A stretch of 64,000 bases of DNA from Streptomyces sp. NBC_00286 (GCF_036173125.1 NZ_CP108054.1:5981001-6045000); one strand, 5' to 3'. Positions 29,093 through 38,870 are shown, numbered from the stretch's first letter. Numbers and translations are program-made. The notes: generated by a model not told the origin, from the letters alone.

Positions 29093-31080
29093 CCACGACC
29101 ACCCTCGCCGTCCTCGTCCCCCTCCTTCCGTTCCTGGGCGCCGCGGCCGGCCTGCTCCTGGGCCGCACAGCCCCCGGTTTCGTACGCCCCCTCGCCGTCC
29201 TGCCCTCGGTGACCTCCCTGGCTCTCACCGTCCTCGTCGCCGTACGCCAGAGCGGCGACCAGGCCATCGACGCCGCCACCGAGCTCACCCCGACCGGCTC
29301 GGTCCCCATCGAACTCGCCCTGCACATCGACGGCTTCGCCGCCCTCGTCGCCGTCCTGGTCGGCGTCGTCGCCTCCTGCGTGCAGATCTACTCGACGGGC
29401 TACCTGCGCGACGACCCGCGCTACCCCTCGTACGCCGCTCTCGTCTCCCTCTTCACCTCCGCGATGCTGCTCGTCGTCTACTCCGGCGACCTGATGGTGC
29501 TCCTGGTCGGCTGGGAGATCATGGGCATCTGCTCGTACTTCCTCGTCGGCCACTACTGGGAGACCCCAGAAGCACGCGCCGCCTCCCTGAAGGCCTTCCT
29601 GGTCACCAAACTCGGCGACATCCCCTTCCTGATCGGTCTGTTCGCGCTCGCCGCAGACGCCGGTTCCTTCCGCATCAGGACCGTCCTCGGCTCGGTCGCG
29701 AGCGGCGGACTCGACCATCCGACGCTGATCGCCCTGCTGCTCCTCGCCGGTGTGGCGGGCAAGTCGGCACAGTTCCCGCTGCACACCTGGCTGCCCGACG
29801 CGATGGCGGGCCCCACACCCGTCTCCGCGCTGATCCACGCCGCAACGATGGTCGCCGCCGGTGTCTACTTCATCGCCCGGCTCCTTCCGGTCTTCGCCGC
29901 CTCCTCGGCCGCGCTGCTCGTCCTCGCCGTCATGGCCGCCGTCACGATGGCCGGTTCGGCGCTCGCCGCGCTCGCCCAGGACGACATCAAGCGCGTCCTC
30001 GCGTACTCGACGATCGGCCAGCTCGGCTACATGACCGGCGCCCTCGCCGTCGGCGACCGCGGTGCCGCCGTCTTCCACCTCCTCTCCCACGGCGCCTTCA
30101 AGGCGCTGCTGTTCCTCGCCGCAGGCGTGATCATCCACGCCGCCGGCACCAACTCGCTGGCCGCCATGTCCCGCATGAAGGACCTGCGCGCCCGCGTCCC
30201 CGACGCCTACTGGACGATGACCGTGGCGCTCCTCGCCCTTGCCGCGATCCCTCCCTTCAGCGGCTTCTTCTCAAAGGAAGCCGTCCTGGGCGCCGCCGAG
30301 CACGCCGCCACCGGTCACGCCGAGAACATCCCCGGCGTCGCAGGCTGGATCGTCCTCGTCGCCGGCCTGATCACCGCCCTGCTCACCGCCGCGTACGCGA
30401 TGCGCCTGTGGCTGCTCGCCTTCCGCGGCCACGGAGGCGAAGCCCCCGACCACGGCAGGCAGCCCCTCGCCATGAACGCCGTGCTGTGGGTACTCGCCGT
30501 CCCGTCGCTCGCCCTCGGGCTCACCACCGGCCTGCTGCCCGACTGGTTCGACGGGCACGATCTGACCCCGACCCTCGCCACCTCCGTGCTCGGCACGGGA
30601 GTTGCCCTCGTCGGCGGCATCGTCACGTACGGTGCCTGGAGGCACACCACGGCGCTCGCGGCGCGCGTCCCGCTGGGTGCGGTCGCGGCCCACCCGGAGG
30701 GGGACGCCGGGCTCGTCGAGGCCGAAGCCATCGCCAGCCATGCGCCCGCGTACGGAAACGTAGCCTCCGCACCCGACCCGGCGGACCCCGGGCGCCTGCT
30801 CCTGGGACCGCTGCACCGCCATGCTGCCGTCGGCTTCCACCTTGACGCCGTCTACGCGGCACTCTTTGTCCGCCCGGTCCAGTCCGGAGCCACACTCGTC
30901 CGGTTCCTCGACCGAGAGGTCGTCGACACCTACGTACGCGGCGCGGGCGCCCTGCCCCGCCTCCTCGGCGCGGCCGTCCGGCGCGCCCAGACCGGCAATG
31001 TGCAGACCTATGTGAGCGCGCTGCTCGCCGGCACCGTCGTCCTCGCGGTCGCCGCCCTCCTAGTCGCCACGGGAGCGTGA
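29089..31080 (+). CDS. nuoL: Complex I-like antiporter subunit NuoL
   Basis: A 663-residue antiporter-like subunit with about 14-16 helices at the far end of the membrane arm. Conserved blocks include [63 protein letters not shown] and [20 protein letters not shown]. The conserved Glu and Lys residues of the ion channel lie in these segments. The C-terminal part contains the long helix-type extension typical of NuoL. The start is GTG 29089, overlapping the nuoK stop by four bases. It probably pumps protons with NuoM and NuoN. Confidence 0.95.
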   Translation: MTTTTLAVLVPLLPFLGAAAGLLLGRTAPGFVRPLAVLPSVTSLALTVLVAVRQSGDQAIDAATELTPTGSVPIELALHIDGFAALVAVLVGVVASCVQIYSTGYLRDDPRYPSYAALVSLFTSAMLLVVYSGDLMVLLVGWEIMGICSYFLVGHYWETPEARAASLKAFLVTKLGDIPFLIGLFALAADAGSFRIRTVLGSVASGGLDHPTLIALLLLAGVAGKSAQFPLHTWLPDAMAGPTPVSALIHAATMVAAGVYFIARLLPVFAASSAALLVLAVMAAVTMAGSALAALAQDDIKRVLAYSTIGQLGYMTGALAVGDRGAAVFHLLSHGAFKALLFLAAGVIIHAAGTNSLAAMSRMKDLRARVPDAYWTMTVALLALAAIPPFSGFFSKEAVLGAAEHAATGHAENIPGVAGWIVLVAGLITALLTAAYAMRLWLLAFRGHGGEAPDHGRQPLAMNAVLWVLAVPSLALGLTTGLLPDWFDGHDLTPTLATSVLGTGVALVGGIVTYGAWRHTTALAARVPLGAVAAHPEGDAGLVEAEAIASHAPAYGNVASAPDPADPGRLLLGPLHRHAAVGFHLDAVYAALFVRPVQSGATLVRFLDREVVDTYVRGAGALPRLLGAAVRRAQTGNVQTYVSALLAGTVVLAVAALLVATGA

Positions 31081-31086
31081 GCAGGC

Positions 31087-32661
31087 GTGATCGATATCAA
31101 CGAGTCCGTGATGCAGGTTCTTCTGGCGTTCATCGTCGTCGGCCCGCTCCTCGGCGCCGCCGCCGCTCTCCTGCCCGCCCCACCAGGGCTGAAGGGAAAG
31201 TCCCCCGAGCAAGCCGTGTTGCGCCACGGCGTCACCGTCACCGGCGCCGTGCTGATCGCCGCGATCGTCCTCGCGCTCGGCTTCGACCACGACCAGCCGT
31301 CGAAGATGCAGGCCACGACGGACATCAGCTGGATCCCCGCACTCGACGTGCGGATCCACCTCGGCACAGACGGCATTTCCCTCCCCCTCCTGGTCCTGAC
31401 CGCGCTGCTGACCTTCCTCTGCGCGCTGTACTCCTACTTCAAGATGCCCTCGGGCCCGACCCCGAAGGCCTTCGTCTCGCTCCTGCTCGTCCTCGAGTCA
31501 GGCACCCTCGCGACCTTCGCCGTCCTCGACCTTCTGCTCTTCTTCCTCGCCTTCGAGATGGTGCTCATCCCGATGTACTTCCTCATCGCCCGCTGGGGCG
31601 GTGAGCAACGGCAGGCTGCCGCTTGGAAGTTCATCCTCTACACACTGCTCGGTTCCGTTGTCATGCTGTTGGGCCTGCTCCTCGTCGGGCTCAAGTCCGG
31701 CACGTTCGACATGATGGCACTCGCCACTGACAACGGCCGGTCGCTGACCACATCCGTGCAGGTCATCGCCGTTTTGGCGATCGGAATCGGGCTCGCGGTC
31801 AAGACGCCGATGTGGCCGCTGCACAGCTGGCTGCCGGACGCCCACACCGCCGCGCCGACCGTCGGCTCCGTCCTGCTGGCTGGTGTCCTGCTGAAGATGG
31901 GTACGTACGGGTTCGTCCGGATTCTGCTGCCGATCACGCCCGACGGCTTCCGCACCTTCGCGCCCTACCTCGCCGCCTTCGCCGTCGTCGGGATCATCTA
32001 CGGATCCCTCGCCTGCCTCGCCCTCGCCAAGCAGGGCGCGAAGGGCGACCTCAAGCGCCTCATCGCGTACTCCTCCGTCGGCCACATGGGCTTCGTACTC
32101 CTCGGCATCGCGACGATGACCCCGACCGGCGTGAACGGCGCGTTGTTCGCGAACATCGCCCACGGCCTCATCACCGGCCTGCTGTTCTTCCTGGTCGGCG
32201 CGCTCAAGGACCGTACGGGCACCACCGACCTCGACGCACTCGCGGAGCAGACCGGCGCCGCGCTCTACGGCAAGGCCCCGCGCTTCGGCGGTCTGCTCGC
32301 TTTCGGTGCCGTCGCCTCGCTCGGGCTGCCGGGCCTCGCCGGGTTCTGGGGCGAAATGCTGGCGCTGTTCGGCGCCTTCGATCCGGCCGACGATCTCAGC
32401 CGGCCCGCGTTCCTGACCTTCATGGCGATCGCCGCGTTCGGCACCCTGCTCACCGCCGCGTACCTGCTCATCGTGGTACGCCGCGTCTGCATGGGCGTCG
32501 TTCCTCAGGACAGCCCCGGGTTCGCGGACGTCCAGACGTACGAGTTCGCCGCCTGGACCCCGCTTGTCGCCCTCACCGTCGTCGCCGGACTCTGGCCCAA
32601 GGCTCTGCTCGGTCTGAGCGACCCGGCAGTGCAGCAGCTCCTCGCAGGAGGCACCCGATGA
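31087..32661 (+). CDS. nuoM: Complex I-like antiporter subunit NuoM
   Basis: A 524-residue Mrp-type antiporter subunit. Conserved segments are LAFEMVLIPMYFLIARWGG, VKTPMWPLHSWLPDAHTAAPTVGSVLLAGVLLKMGTYG, and KGDLKRLIAYSSVGHMGFVLLG. The Glu in EMVLIPMY and the Lys in VKTPMWP and DLKRL are the expected pumping residues. GTG 31087 starts six bases after nuoL, and its stop overlaps the nuoN start. Together with nuoL and nuoN this gives a complete set of pumping antiporter subunits, even though the electron-input module is missing. Confidence 0.95.
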   Translation: MIDINESVMQVLLAFIVVGPLLGAAAALLPAPPGLKGKSPEQAVLRHGVTVTGAVLIAAIVLALGFDHDQPSKMQATTDISWIPALDVRIHLGTDGISLPLLVLTALLTFLCALYSYFKMPSGPTPKAFVSLLLVLESGTLATFAVLDLLLFFLAFEMVLIPMYFLIARWGGEQRQAAAWKFILYTLLGSVVMLLGLLLVGLKSGTFDMMALATDNGRSLTTSVQVIAVLAIGIGLAVKTPMWPLHSWLPDAHTAAPTVGSVLLAGVLLKMGTYGFVRILLPITPDGFRTFAPYLAAFAVVGIIYGSLACLALAKQGAKGDLKRLIAYSSVGHMGFVLLGIATMTPTGVNGALFANIAHGLITGLLFFLVGALKDRTGTTDLDALAEQTGAALYGKAPRFGGLLAFGAVASLGLPGLAGFWGEMLALFGAFDPADDLSRPAFLTFMAIAAFGTLLTAAYLLIVVRRVCMGVVPQDSPGFADVQTYEFAAWTPLVALTVVAGLWPKALLGLSDPAVQQLLAGGTR

Positions 32662-34181
32662 GCAACCTGGCCCAGCCTCTGGCCGAGTCCGTGGTCCAGT
32701 CCGTCGACTGGCTCGCGATCGCACCGCCCACCATCGCGGCGGTCGTCGGCCTCGTGGTGCTCGTCGTCGACCTCTTCGTGGGCGACGCCAAGAAGGCGCT
32801 GCTCGGCTGGCTGTCCGTCGCTGGACTCGCCGCGTCCACGCTGATGCTTCTGCCCCTCCTGGACGGCGACCGCTCCACCTTCTGCCTGACCGGCGACGCG
32901 GACGTCTGCAGCTACACGGCGGACCAGTTCACGCTCGTCATCCAGTTCCTCGTCCTCGGCGGAGCCCTCCTGGCGGCCCTTCTCTCCGTCACCGCCCTGA
33001 AGGACGCCAACAGGGAACTCCCCGAAGGGGAGTTCTGGTTCCTGCTGCTCTCCTCAGCCGCCGGCGCCGCCCTGCTTCCCGCCTCCCGCGACCTTGCGAC
33101 CCTGATCGTCGCCCTGGAAGTCGCTTCACTGCCCGCCTTCGCCCTCGTCGGCATCAAACGCGGCGACAGGAAGTCCTCCGAAGCGGCTCTGAAGTTCTTC
33201 CTGTCCTCGGTCACCGCAACCGCCGTGAGCCTCATGGGCGTCAGCTTCATCTACGCCTCTACAGGCACCCTGTACCTCACGCAGATCGCCACCGAGATCC
33301 AGAACGTAGACGGACAACTCCACACGCTCGCCCAGACCGGCGTCGTTCTCACCCTCGTCGGCTTCGCCTTCAAGACGGCCGCCGTGCCCTTCCACTTCTG
33401 GGTGCCCGACACCTACGTAGGGGCGCCCTTGCCGGTGGCCGCCTACTTGTCGGTCGTCGGCAAGGCGGTCGGCTTCTCCGGGCTGATCCTCGTCACCGTG
33501 ATCGCCCTCCCGTCGTACGCCGATGTCTGGGGCCCGGCACTCGCCGCCCTGGCCGCGCTCACCATGACGATCGGCAACGTGGGCGCCCTGCGGCAGCAGT
33601 CCACGCGCGCGTACAGCGCGGTACGACTGCTCGCCTGGTCCTCGGTCGGCCAGGCCGGCTACCTCCTCGTGCCGATCGCCGCCGCCGCGTACTCCCAGGA
33701 CGCCGAAAAGGCCATCGGCTCCACCGTCGCGTACGCCCTGATGTACGCCGCAGTGAACCTCGGAGCCTTTGCCGTCGCCGCCCTGGTGGCCCGTACGAAG
33801 CCACTCAACCGCATCAGCGACTACCGCGGCCTGTACGCCTCACGCCCACTGTCCGCGCTCGTGCTGGGCTTCTTCCTGCTCTGCCTCGCGGGCCTGCCGC
33901 CGGGCATCATCGGCCTCTTCGCGAAGGTCACCGTCTTCTCGGCGGCCGTGGACGCGGGCCTCGGCTGGCTCGCCGTGGTCATGGCCGTCAACGTCGTGAT
34001 CGCGCTCTTCTACTACCTCCAGTGGACGACGCTCCTGTTCCGCGCCCCCGAAGGGGAACCCGAAAAGCACCGCGTCCCGGCCCCGCTGACCGCCGCGATC
34101 GCACTGACCGCGGTCCTGGGAGTCGCCCTCTCCGGAGCACCCCAGTTGGTCCTCCGCTTCTCGGACACCGGCCTGTTCTGA
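32658..34181 (+). CDS. nuoN: Complex I-like antiporter subunit NuoN
   Basis: A 507-residue third antiporter-like subunit with about 14 helices. The conserved stretch FKTAAVPFHFWVPDTYVGAPLPVAAYLSVVGKAVG and the blocks LLAWSSVGQAGYLLVPIAA and LAGLPPGIIGLFAKVTVF match NuoN/NdhB. A moderately long hydrophilic loop (LDGDRSTFCLTGDADVCSYTADQ) carries two cysteines outside the expected membrane region. The start is ATG 32658, overlapping the nuoM stop. This is the last gene of the cluster, followed by a terminator-like palindrome and htpX. Confidence 0.95.
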   Translation: MSNLAQPLAESVVQSVDWLAIAPPTIAAVVGLVVLVVDLFVGDAKKALLGWLSVAGLAASTLMLLPLLDGDRSTFCLTGDADVCSYTADQFTLVIQFLVLGGALLAALLSVTALKDANRELPEGEFWFLLLSSAAGAALLPASRDLATLIVALEVASLPAFALVGIKRGDRKSSEAALKFFLSSVTATAVSLMGVSFIYASTGTLYLTQIATEIQNVDGQLHTLAQTGVVLTLVGFAFKTAAVPFHFWVPDTYVGAPLPVAAYLSVVGKAVGFSGLILVTVIALPSYADVWGPALAALAALTMTIGNVGALRQQSTRAYSAVRLLAWSSVGQAGYLLVPIAAAAYSQDAEKAIGSTVAYALMYAAVNLGAFAVAALVARTKPLNRISDYRGLYASRPLSALVLGFFLLCLAGLPPGIIGLFAKVTVFSAAVDAGLGWLAVVMAVNVVIALFYYLQWTTLLFRAPEGEPEKHRVPAPLTAAIALTAVLGVALSGAPQLVLRFSDTGLF

Positions 34182-34220
34182 ACCGCGAAACCGGCCTCTT
34201 CTGAGCCGCTGACGGCATCC

Positions 34221-34262
34221 GGCACGCGCGCGTGGGCCACCCGAACCGCACGCGTGCGTGCC
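34221..34262 (+). terminator. Terminator-like palindrome after nuoN, CACGCGCGCGTG family
   Basis: GGCACGCGCGCGTG and CACGCGTGCGTGCC form a 14-base inverted repeat with one mismatch around a 14-base loop. The CACGCGCGCGTG core recurs in the array at 42474-42681. It has no U-tract. It lies about 40 bases past the nuoN stop and before the htpX start. Confidence 0.6.
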
Positions 34263-34440
34263 AGGCGTTGCCGCACTCACCCGGACGGCCCACCCTCACC
34301 GCCGCGCGCACAAGGGAACTAGGGCTTCCCGCCTGGCGTTGACCAGTAAGGGAGGGTCCACTGGACCGTGGAAGCACGGAGTCAGTGACAGAGATCAGCA
34401 AGCAAAGGGTTCCCCTGCCGCACAACTTGGAGGGCGTACC

Positions 34441-35304
34441 GTGCACCGCCGGCACAACGGGCTCAGGACCGCCGTACTCCTCGGGGGACTGTCCGCACTC
34501 ATCATCGTCATCGGCAGCCTCTTCGGGCGTATGGGCCTCGTCGTCGCGCTGCTGATCGCGATCGGCACGAACGCGTACGCGTACTGGAACAGCGACAAGT
34601 TGGCGCTACGCGCGATGCGCGCGCGCCCGGTGAGTGAGTTCGAGGCCCCGGCCCTCTACCGGATGGTGCGTGAACTCTCCACGCAGGCCCGCCAGCCCAT
34701 GCCCCGCCTGTACATCTCGCCGACCGAGGCACCCAACGCGTTCGCGACGGGCCGCAACCCGCGCAATGCTGCTGTGTGCTGCACCGACGGCATCCTGCGG
34801 ATCCTGAACGAGCGTGAGTTGCGCGGCGTCATCAGCCATGAGCTGAGCCACGTCTACAACCGCGACATACTGATCTCGTCGGTCGCCGGCGCTCTCGCCT
34901 CCGTGATCATGTTCCTGGTCCACTTCGCCTGGCTGATCCCGCTCGGCCGCTCCGACGACGACGAGGGCCCCGGCCTCCTGGGCATGCTGATGATCATGAT
35001 CCTGGGTCCGCTCGCCGCCTCCCTGATCCAGCTCGCCATCAGTCGCTCCCGAGAGTACGAGGCCGACGCCTCCGGCGCCCAGCTCACCGGCGACCCGCTG
35101 GCCTTGGCGAGCGCCCTGCGCAAGCTCGAAGCGGGCACGAAGCAGCTTCCGCTGCCCCCCGAGCCGCGCATCGAGACCGCAAGCCACATGATGATCGCGA
35201 ATCCCTTCCGTCCGGGCCAGGGGATGTCCAGGCTGTTCTCCACGCATCCGCCGATGGCGGAGCGCATTGCCCGGCTCGAGCAGATGGCAGGTCACCACCA
35301 GTGA
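34441..35304 (+). CDS. htpX: Zinc metalloprotease HtpX-like
   Basis: A 287-residue membrane peptidase of family M48, involved in membrane protein quality control. The zinc site is [11 protein letters not shown] (HExxH with the third ligand Glu in [13 protein letters not shown]). Four predicted membrane segments surround the peptidase domain: [14 protein letters not shown] and [13 protein letters not shown] at the N terminus, then two flanking [18 protein letters not shown] and [14 protein letters not shown]. The start is GTG 34441, with GGAGG upstream. It is followed without a gap by a membrane gene. HtpX acts together with FtsH in other bacteria. Confidence 0.93.
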   Translation: MHRRHNGLRTAVLLGGLSALIIVIGSLFGRMGLVVALLIAIGTNAYAYWNSDKLALRAMRARPVSEFEAPALYRMVRELSTQARQPMPRLYISPTEAPNAFATGRNPRNAAVCCTDGILRILNERELRGVISHELSHVYNRDILISSVAGALASVIMFLVHFAWLIPLGRSDDDEGPGLLGMLMIMILGPLAASLIQLAISRSREYEADASGAQLTGDPLALASALRKLEAGTKQLPLPPEPRIETASHMMIANPFRPGQGMSRLFSTHPPMAERIARLEQMAGHHQ

Positions 35305-35699
35305 AGACAATCCTGAACGTCATATGGCTCGTACTGAGCGGCTTCTGGCTGTTCCTCGGCTACGTGTTCGCGGGCGTGCTGCTGTGCATAACGATCATCG
35401 GCATCCCGTTTGGCATCGCGGCGTTCCGTATCGGCGTGTACGCCCTGTGGCCGTTCGGACATACGACGGTCGAGCGTCCCAGTGCGGGCGCGGCCTCTTT
35501 CGTCGGCAACATCCTGTGGCTGATCCTGGCGGGCTGGTGGCTCGCCCTCACCCACATCGTCACCGGTGTCCTGCAGTGCCTCACGATCATCGGCATCCCC
35601 CTGGGGATCGCCAACTTCAAGCTGATCCCCGTTTCGCTGGTCCCTCTGGGACGCGAAATCGTGCGTACGGACCAGCCGTTCGCGACGTCTCGCTGGTAG
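35301..35699 (+). CDS. YccF-family membrane protein
   Basis: A 132-residue protein with two copies of the DUF307/YccF module: [36 protein letters not shown] and [36 protein letters not shown]. Each module has membrane-spanning segments with the shared LTIIGIP turn. The function of the family is unknown. The ATG overlaps the htpX stop by four bases, so the two are likely cotranscribed and coupled. The C-terminal [14 protein letters not shown] is the typical ending. Confidence 0.92.
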   Translation: MKTILNVIWLVLSGFWLFLGYVFAGVLLCITIIGIPFGIAAFRIGVYALWPFGHTTVERPSAGAASFVGNILWLILAGWWLALTHIVTGVLQCLTIIGIPLGIANFKLIPVSLVPLGREIVRTDQPFATSRW

Positions 35700-35710
35700 A
35701 GCGGCACGGG

Positions 35711-36844
35711 GTGCGACAGCCGAAGTACGCCTTGGCGGCCTACGACGTCGAGGCCGAGGACGACGAGATCTGGGCCCTGTGCGCGGACGCCGAGAACCTC
35801 TTCGGCGATCCGCGTCCTCCCGCGCGCGGGACGTACGCATTGCTGGGCTGCGCACCGGCAGGGGAGTTGACTACCGCCCTCGCACGCGCGCGTGCCGATG
35901 GCTCGGCGCCGCTCGGCTTCCTCGCTCTGCAGATCCTCGACAAGAAGGGTGACGGGGTCGGCGAGTGGTGCCTGGAGGACGTACGTGTCCTCAGCGACCG
36001 CCCATGCGCGCGCGACCTGTCGCTGCTGGACATCACGATCGAGGCCCGCCAGTCCCCGGACAACTCGTTCGACTATCCGCAGTGCCCACCGCTCTCCCCG
36101 GGCTACCGGCTGCTCGGAACGGAGGACCAAGCACGGGGCAGCTGCCGGGATTTGGCGTACGTCGAGAACGGCGGGCCGGACCTCGTCGAACCGTCCGTGC
36201 GGCTGCTCGGCTGTGCCCCGCAAGGAGCCCTTCTTACGGCACTGAACGCGGGGGAGGAGGATCTCGGGCACGCCAAGCTGATCCGTCTCGACACATCCGG
36301 CCGTGCTGTTCAGTGCGCCGTCGAAGGCGAGCTCGTCGCCTGGATCCCGTCCGGCCGCGGCCTGGTGGACCTCACGCTGGAACCGTGGTCCGAGCGGCCG
36401 CCGACCGCTGCCCGGGAGGTCTGGGAGCTGTGGGACGACGGACGCCCGGCCCAGCCCAACTCCTGGGCGCGGTGCGGCACAGAGGGGCGCCGCTACTGGC
36501 TCGACACGGTGCGGGACAACCACGTCGCGCAGACACCCGACGCCGCGCCCGGCGGCACGTACCACCTCGACGGCCGTCACATCACCGACGAGCCCGGCTT
36601 CTTCTGCGCACTCGGCGAGGCGGTGAACGGACCCGGGGGCTACTTCGGCTGGGGTCTCGACGCGCTGGTCGACTGCCTCCGCGGCGGTTGGGGAGCCGGC
36701 CGGCCCTCCAACCTGGTCTGGCACGACGCGGAGGTCGCCCGCACCTGCCTCGGACTCACCCCGCGTATCGACAATCGGCCCTGGACCTTCGAGGAACTGC
36801 TCGAATTCCTTGCAGCCGAAGGCATCCAGGTTCGCCTCGCCTGA
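35711..36844 (+). CDS. Barstar-like domain protein with repeated N-terminal module
   Basis: A 377-residue protein of two parts. The C-terminal about 100 residues are barstar-like: GRHITDEPGFFCALGEAVN, GPGGYFGWGLDALVDCLRG and TFEELLEFLAAEGIQVRL, the ribonuclease-inhibitor fold. The preceding 270 residues contain two similar modules with LLGCAPAGELTTALARA and LLGCAPQGALLTALNAG, about 170 residues apart, which suggests internal duplication of an unknown domain. GTG 35711 is the most likely start and has only a weak ribosome site. No barnase-type ribonuclease gene is nearby. An immunity or nuclease-inhibitor role is plausible, but the partner is unknown. Confidence 0.75.
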   Translation: MRQPKYALAAYDVEAEDDEIWALCADAENLFGDPRPPARGTYALLGCAPAGELTTALARARADGSAPLGFLALQILDKKGDGVGEWCLEDVRVLSDRPCARDLSLLDITIEARQSPDNSFDYPQCPPLSPGYRLLGTEDQARGSCRDLAYVENGGPDLVEPSVRLLGCAPQGALLTALNAGEEDLGHAKLIRLDTSGRAVQCAVEGELVAWIPSGRGLVDLTLEPWSERPPTAAREVWELWDDGRPAQPNSWARCGTEGRRYWLDTVRDNHVAQTPDAAPGGTYHLDGRHITDEPGFFCALGEAVNGPGGYFGWGLDALVDCLRGGWGAGRPSNLVWHDAEVARTCLGLTPRIDNRPWTFEELLEFLAAEGIQVRLA

Positions 36845-36854
36845 CGCCGCACCA

Positions 36855-36878
36855 CTATCCACAGCCTGGTTATCCACA
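36855..36878. promoter_or_regulatory. Pair of DnaA-box-like motifs
   Basis: CTATCCACA (36855-36863) and TTATCCACA (36870-36878) are 15 bases apart. The second is a perfect match to the E. coli DnaA box, and the first differs by one base. They lie in the gap after the barstar gene, just upstream of a tiny ORF. Similar motifs are frequent between Streptomyces genes, so a replication role is not implied. Confidence 0.4.
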
Positions 36879-36917
36879 GCCCGCCCGAATGTCAGTGGCG
36901 CCCTGCACTATGAACCC

Positions 36918-37022
36918 ATGACCGAGATCGAGCAAATGATGACGAGTGTCGCCACTGAGGCCCACAACTCGAGGCTGTGGCGCAAGCCTTCACACCCCGA
37001 GCCCGCGGACGCACCTCCGTAG
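36918..37022 (+). CDS. Possible small protein of 34 residues
   Basis: An ATG at 36918 opens a 34-codon frame starting MTEIEQMMTSVATEAHNS and ending with Pro/Asp/Ala-rich codons. No clear Shine-Dalgarno precedes it, though a leaderless or weakly initiated small gene is possible. It runs from the DnaA-box-like motifs towards the convergent APC permease, which ends 33 bases later. Without homologues this stays a guess. Confidence 0.25.
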   Translation: MTEIEQMMTSVATEAHNSRLWRKPSHPEPADAPP

Positions 37023-37054
37023 TGTGCGCTGTACGACGTCTGCGCAGGGCGTCT

Positions 37055-38413
37055 TCATCCTGTGCCACCCTGCTGGCCAGAGTCCCGCCCGTTCTGCCGC
37101 GAGGCAAGCCACTTCCGCCCTCCATACGCGGCTGCCCCCGCGCCCAGCACACCCGCGCCCACAACCACCGACACCCCCGGCAAGGCGAACGCCAGCGTGA
37201 CGCATCCGGCTGCCCCGACCGCCGGCCCGACGCGCGCCCTGAAGTCCGAACTGAGCGTCCAAGCCGAGGCGTTGGCGATCGCGTAGTACACGAGCACACC
37301 GAAGGAGGAGAAGCCGATGGCACCCCGCACATCCACCGTCGCGGTCAGCGCGGCGACCACCGCGCCGACGGCCAGCTCGGCCCGATGAGGCACCTGGAAG
37401 CGCGGATGCACGGCGGCCAATGTGCCCGGCAGATGCCGGTCGCGGGCCATGGCCAGCGTCGTCCGCGACACACCCAGGATCAGCGCGAGAAGTGAGCCGA
37501 GCGCTGCAACGGCGGCACCGACCCGTACGACCGGGACAAGCCCCGGCACACCGGCCGCCCGTACCGCGTCGGCCAGCGGCGCCGTCGCCTGCCCGAGCCC
37601 GCCCGACCCCAGCACGGAAAGGACAGCCACCGCCACAGCCGTGTACACCAGCAGCGCGATGCCCAGCGCCAGCGGGATCGCGCGCGGAATGGTGCGCGCG
37701 GGATCCCGCACCTCCTCGCCGAGCGTCGCGATCCGCGCGTACCCCGCGAAGGCGAAGAACAGCAGGCCTGCCGCCTGAAGCACGCCGCCTGCTCCCCCGG
37801 AGACCCCCACGTCGAGCCGCCCGGCATCGGCGTTCCCGGAGGAGAGGCACACGACCACCACGGAGGCGAGTACCGCGAGAACCACCGCCACGATCGCCCG
37901 CGTCAGCCACGCGGACTTCTGCACACCGCCGTAGTTCACGGCGGTCAGCGCCACCACGGCCCCGACGGCCACCGCGTGCGCCTGCCCAGGCCAGACGTAC
38001 GCGCCCACGGTGAGCGCCATCGCCGCACACGAGGAGGTCTTGCCGACGACGAACGCCCAGCCCGCCAGATACCCCCAGAACTCTCCGAGCCGCTCCCGCC
38101 CGTACACATACGTTCCGCCCGATGCGGGATAGAGGGCGGCGAGGCGCGCCGAGGACGTCGCATTGCAGTACGCGACGACGGCGGCGACGCCCAGACCGAG
38201 GAGCAGGCCGGACCCGGCCGCATGCGCCGCGGGCCCGAGGGCGGCGAAGATTCCGGCCCCGACCATCGACCCGAGTCCGATGACCACGGCGTCGCCGACG
38301 CCGAGCGTCCGCCGTAGCTCCGCCTCGGGCTGTGGCGAGCCGGGCTGCCGCGCGCGGGAGGCACCCGGACCGGACGGCGACGAGCCGGGTCGGCCAGAAC
38401 CGGACTGTGTCAT
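37055..38413 (-). CDS. APC-family amino acid permease
   Basis: A 452-residue transporter with about 12 membrane segments. The N-terminal signature AVVIGLGSMVGAGIFAALGPAAHAAG is the family motif in helix 1. It continues with ARLAALYPASGGTYVYGRERLGEFWGYLAGWAF. The helix 6 region with EEVRDPARTIPRAIPLAL is also typical of cationic or neutral amino acid transporters. The substrate cannot be named. ATG 38413 is used; an upstream frame of 21 codons has no ribosome site. The gene is divergent from the small GlsB-like gene. Tail residues RKWLASRQNGRDSGQQGGTG are cytosolic. Confidence 0.9.
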   Translation of the reverse strand: MTQSGSGRPGSSPSGPGASRARQPGSPQPEAELRRTLGVGDAVVIGLGSMVGAGIFAALGPAAHAAGSGLLLGLGVAAVVAYCNATSSARLAALYPASGGTYVYGRERLGEFWGYLAGWAFVVGKTSSCAAMALTVGAYVWPGQAHAVAVGAVVALTAVNYGGVQKSAWLTRAIVAVVLAVLASVVVVCLSSGNADAGRLDVGVSGGAGGVLQAAGLLFFAFAGYARIATLGEEVRDPARTIPRAIPLALGIALLVYTAVAVAVLSVLGSGGLGQATAPLADAVRAAGVPGLVPVVRVGAAVAALGSLLALILGVSRTTLAMARDRHLPGTLAAVHPRFQVPHRAELAVGAVVAALTATVDVRGAIGFSSFGVLVYYAIANASAWTLSSDFRARVGPAVGAAGCVTLAFALPGVSVVVGAGVLGAGAAAYGGRKWLASRQNGRDSGQQGGTG

Positions 38414-38470
38414 GAGCGGCACCCTACTGATCAGTGCAACCGGCCGACGCCGTAGCGGCGTCCTCTCCAG

Positions 38471-38590
38471 CAACAACAGACGAACAACGACAAGAGCCGC
38501 AGCACAGGCGAAGCCGCGAACAGCAGCACATCAGCGGCGGGAACACAGCCTGGCGAGAGCAAGATCACAGCACAGGCACAGCACGGAAGG
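38471..38590 (+). promoter_or_regulatory. Second A/C/G-rich, U-poor 5' leader, upstream of the GlsB-like gene
   Basis: Only 3 T occur in these 120 bases, and AGCAACAACAGACGAACAAC-type units dominate. It resembles the leader at 4439-4560 in composition and CA content, though not in detailed sequence. It lies between the divergent APC permease and the GlsB-like gene. The RNA would be largely unstructured. Confidence 0.45.
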
Positions 38591-38603
38591 GCAGGTTCAC
38601 GGT

Positions 38604-38870
38604 ATGGGGATCATCAGCTGGATCATTCTGGGGCTGCTGGCCGGCGCCATAGCCAAGTTCCTGCTGCCGGGCCGCGACCCGGGCGGCTTCATCGGCACGA
38701 CGCTCATCGGCGTCGCGGGCGCGTTCATCGGCGGCTGGATATCAGCCCGCTGGCTGGACAACCCGATCACCAAGGACTTCTACGACGGCGCCACCTGGGC
38801 CGCCGCGATCGGTGGCTCCCTCGTCCTGCTGGTCGCCTACCGCATCCTGTTCGGCCACTCGCGCAACTGA
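38604..38870 (+). CDS. GlsB/YeaQ/YmgE-family small membrane protein
   Basis: An 88-residue protein with three membrane segments. It has MGIISWIILGLLAGAIAKFLLPG at the start, then DPGGFIGTTLIGVAGAFIGGWI and a final segment WAAAIGGSLVLLVAYRILFG. The family (transglycosylase-associated or stress-related in E. coli) has no proven enzymatic role. The start is ATG 38604, preceded by a weak GGAAGGG site. Its U-poor leader and the strong terminator downstream define a monocistronic unit. In Streptomyces such genes are often induced under stress, but nothing here shows regulation directly. Confidence 0.9.
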   Translation: MGIISWIILGLLAGAIAKFLLPGRDPGGFIGTTLIGVAGAFIGGWISARWLDNPITKDFYDGATWAAAIGGSLVLLVAYRILFGHSRN

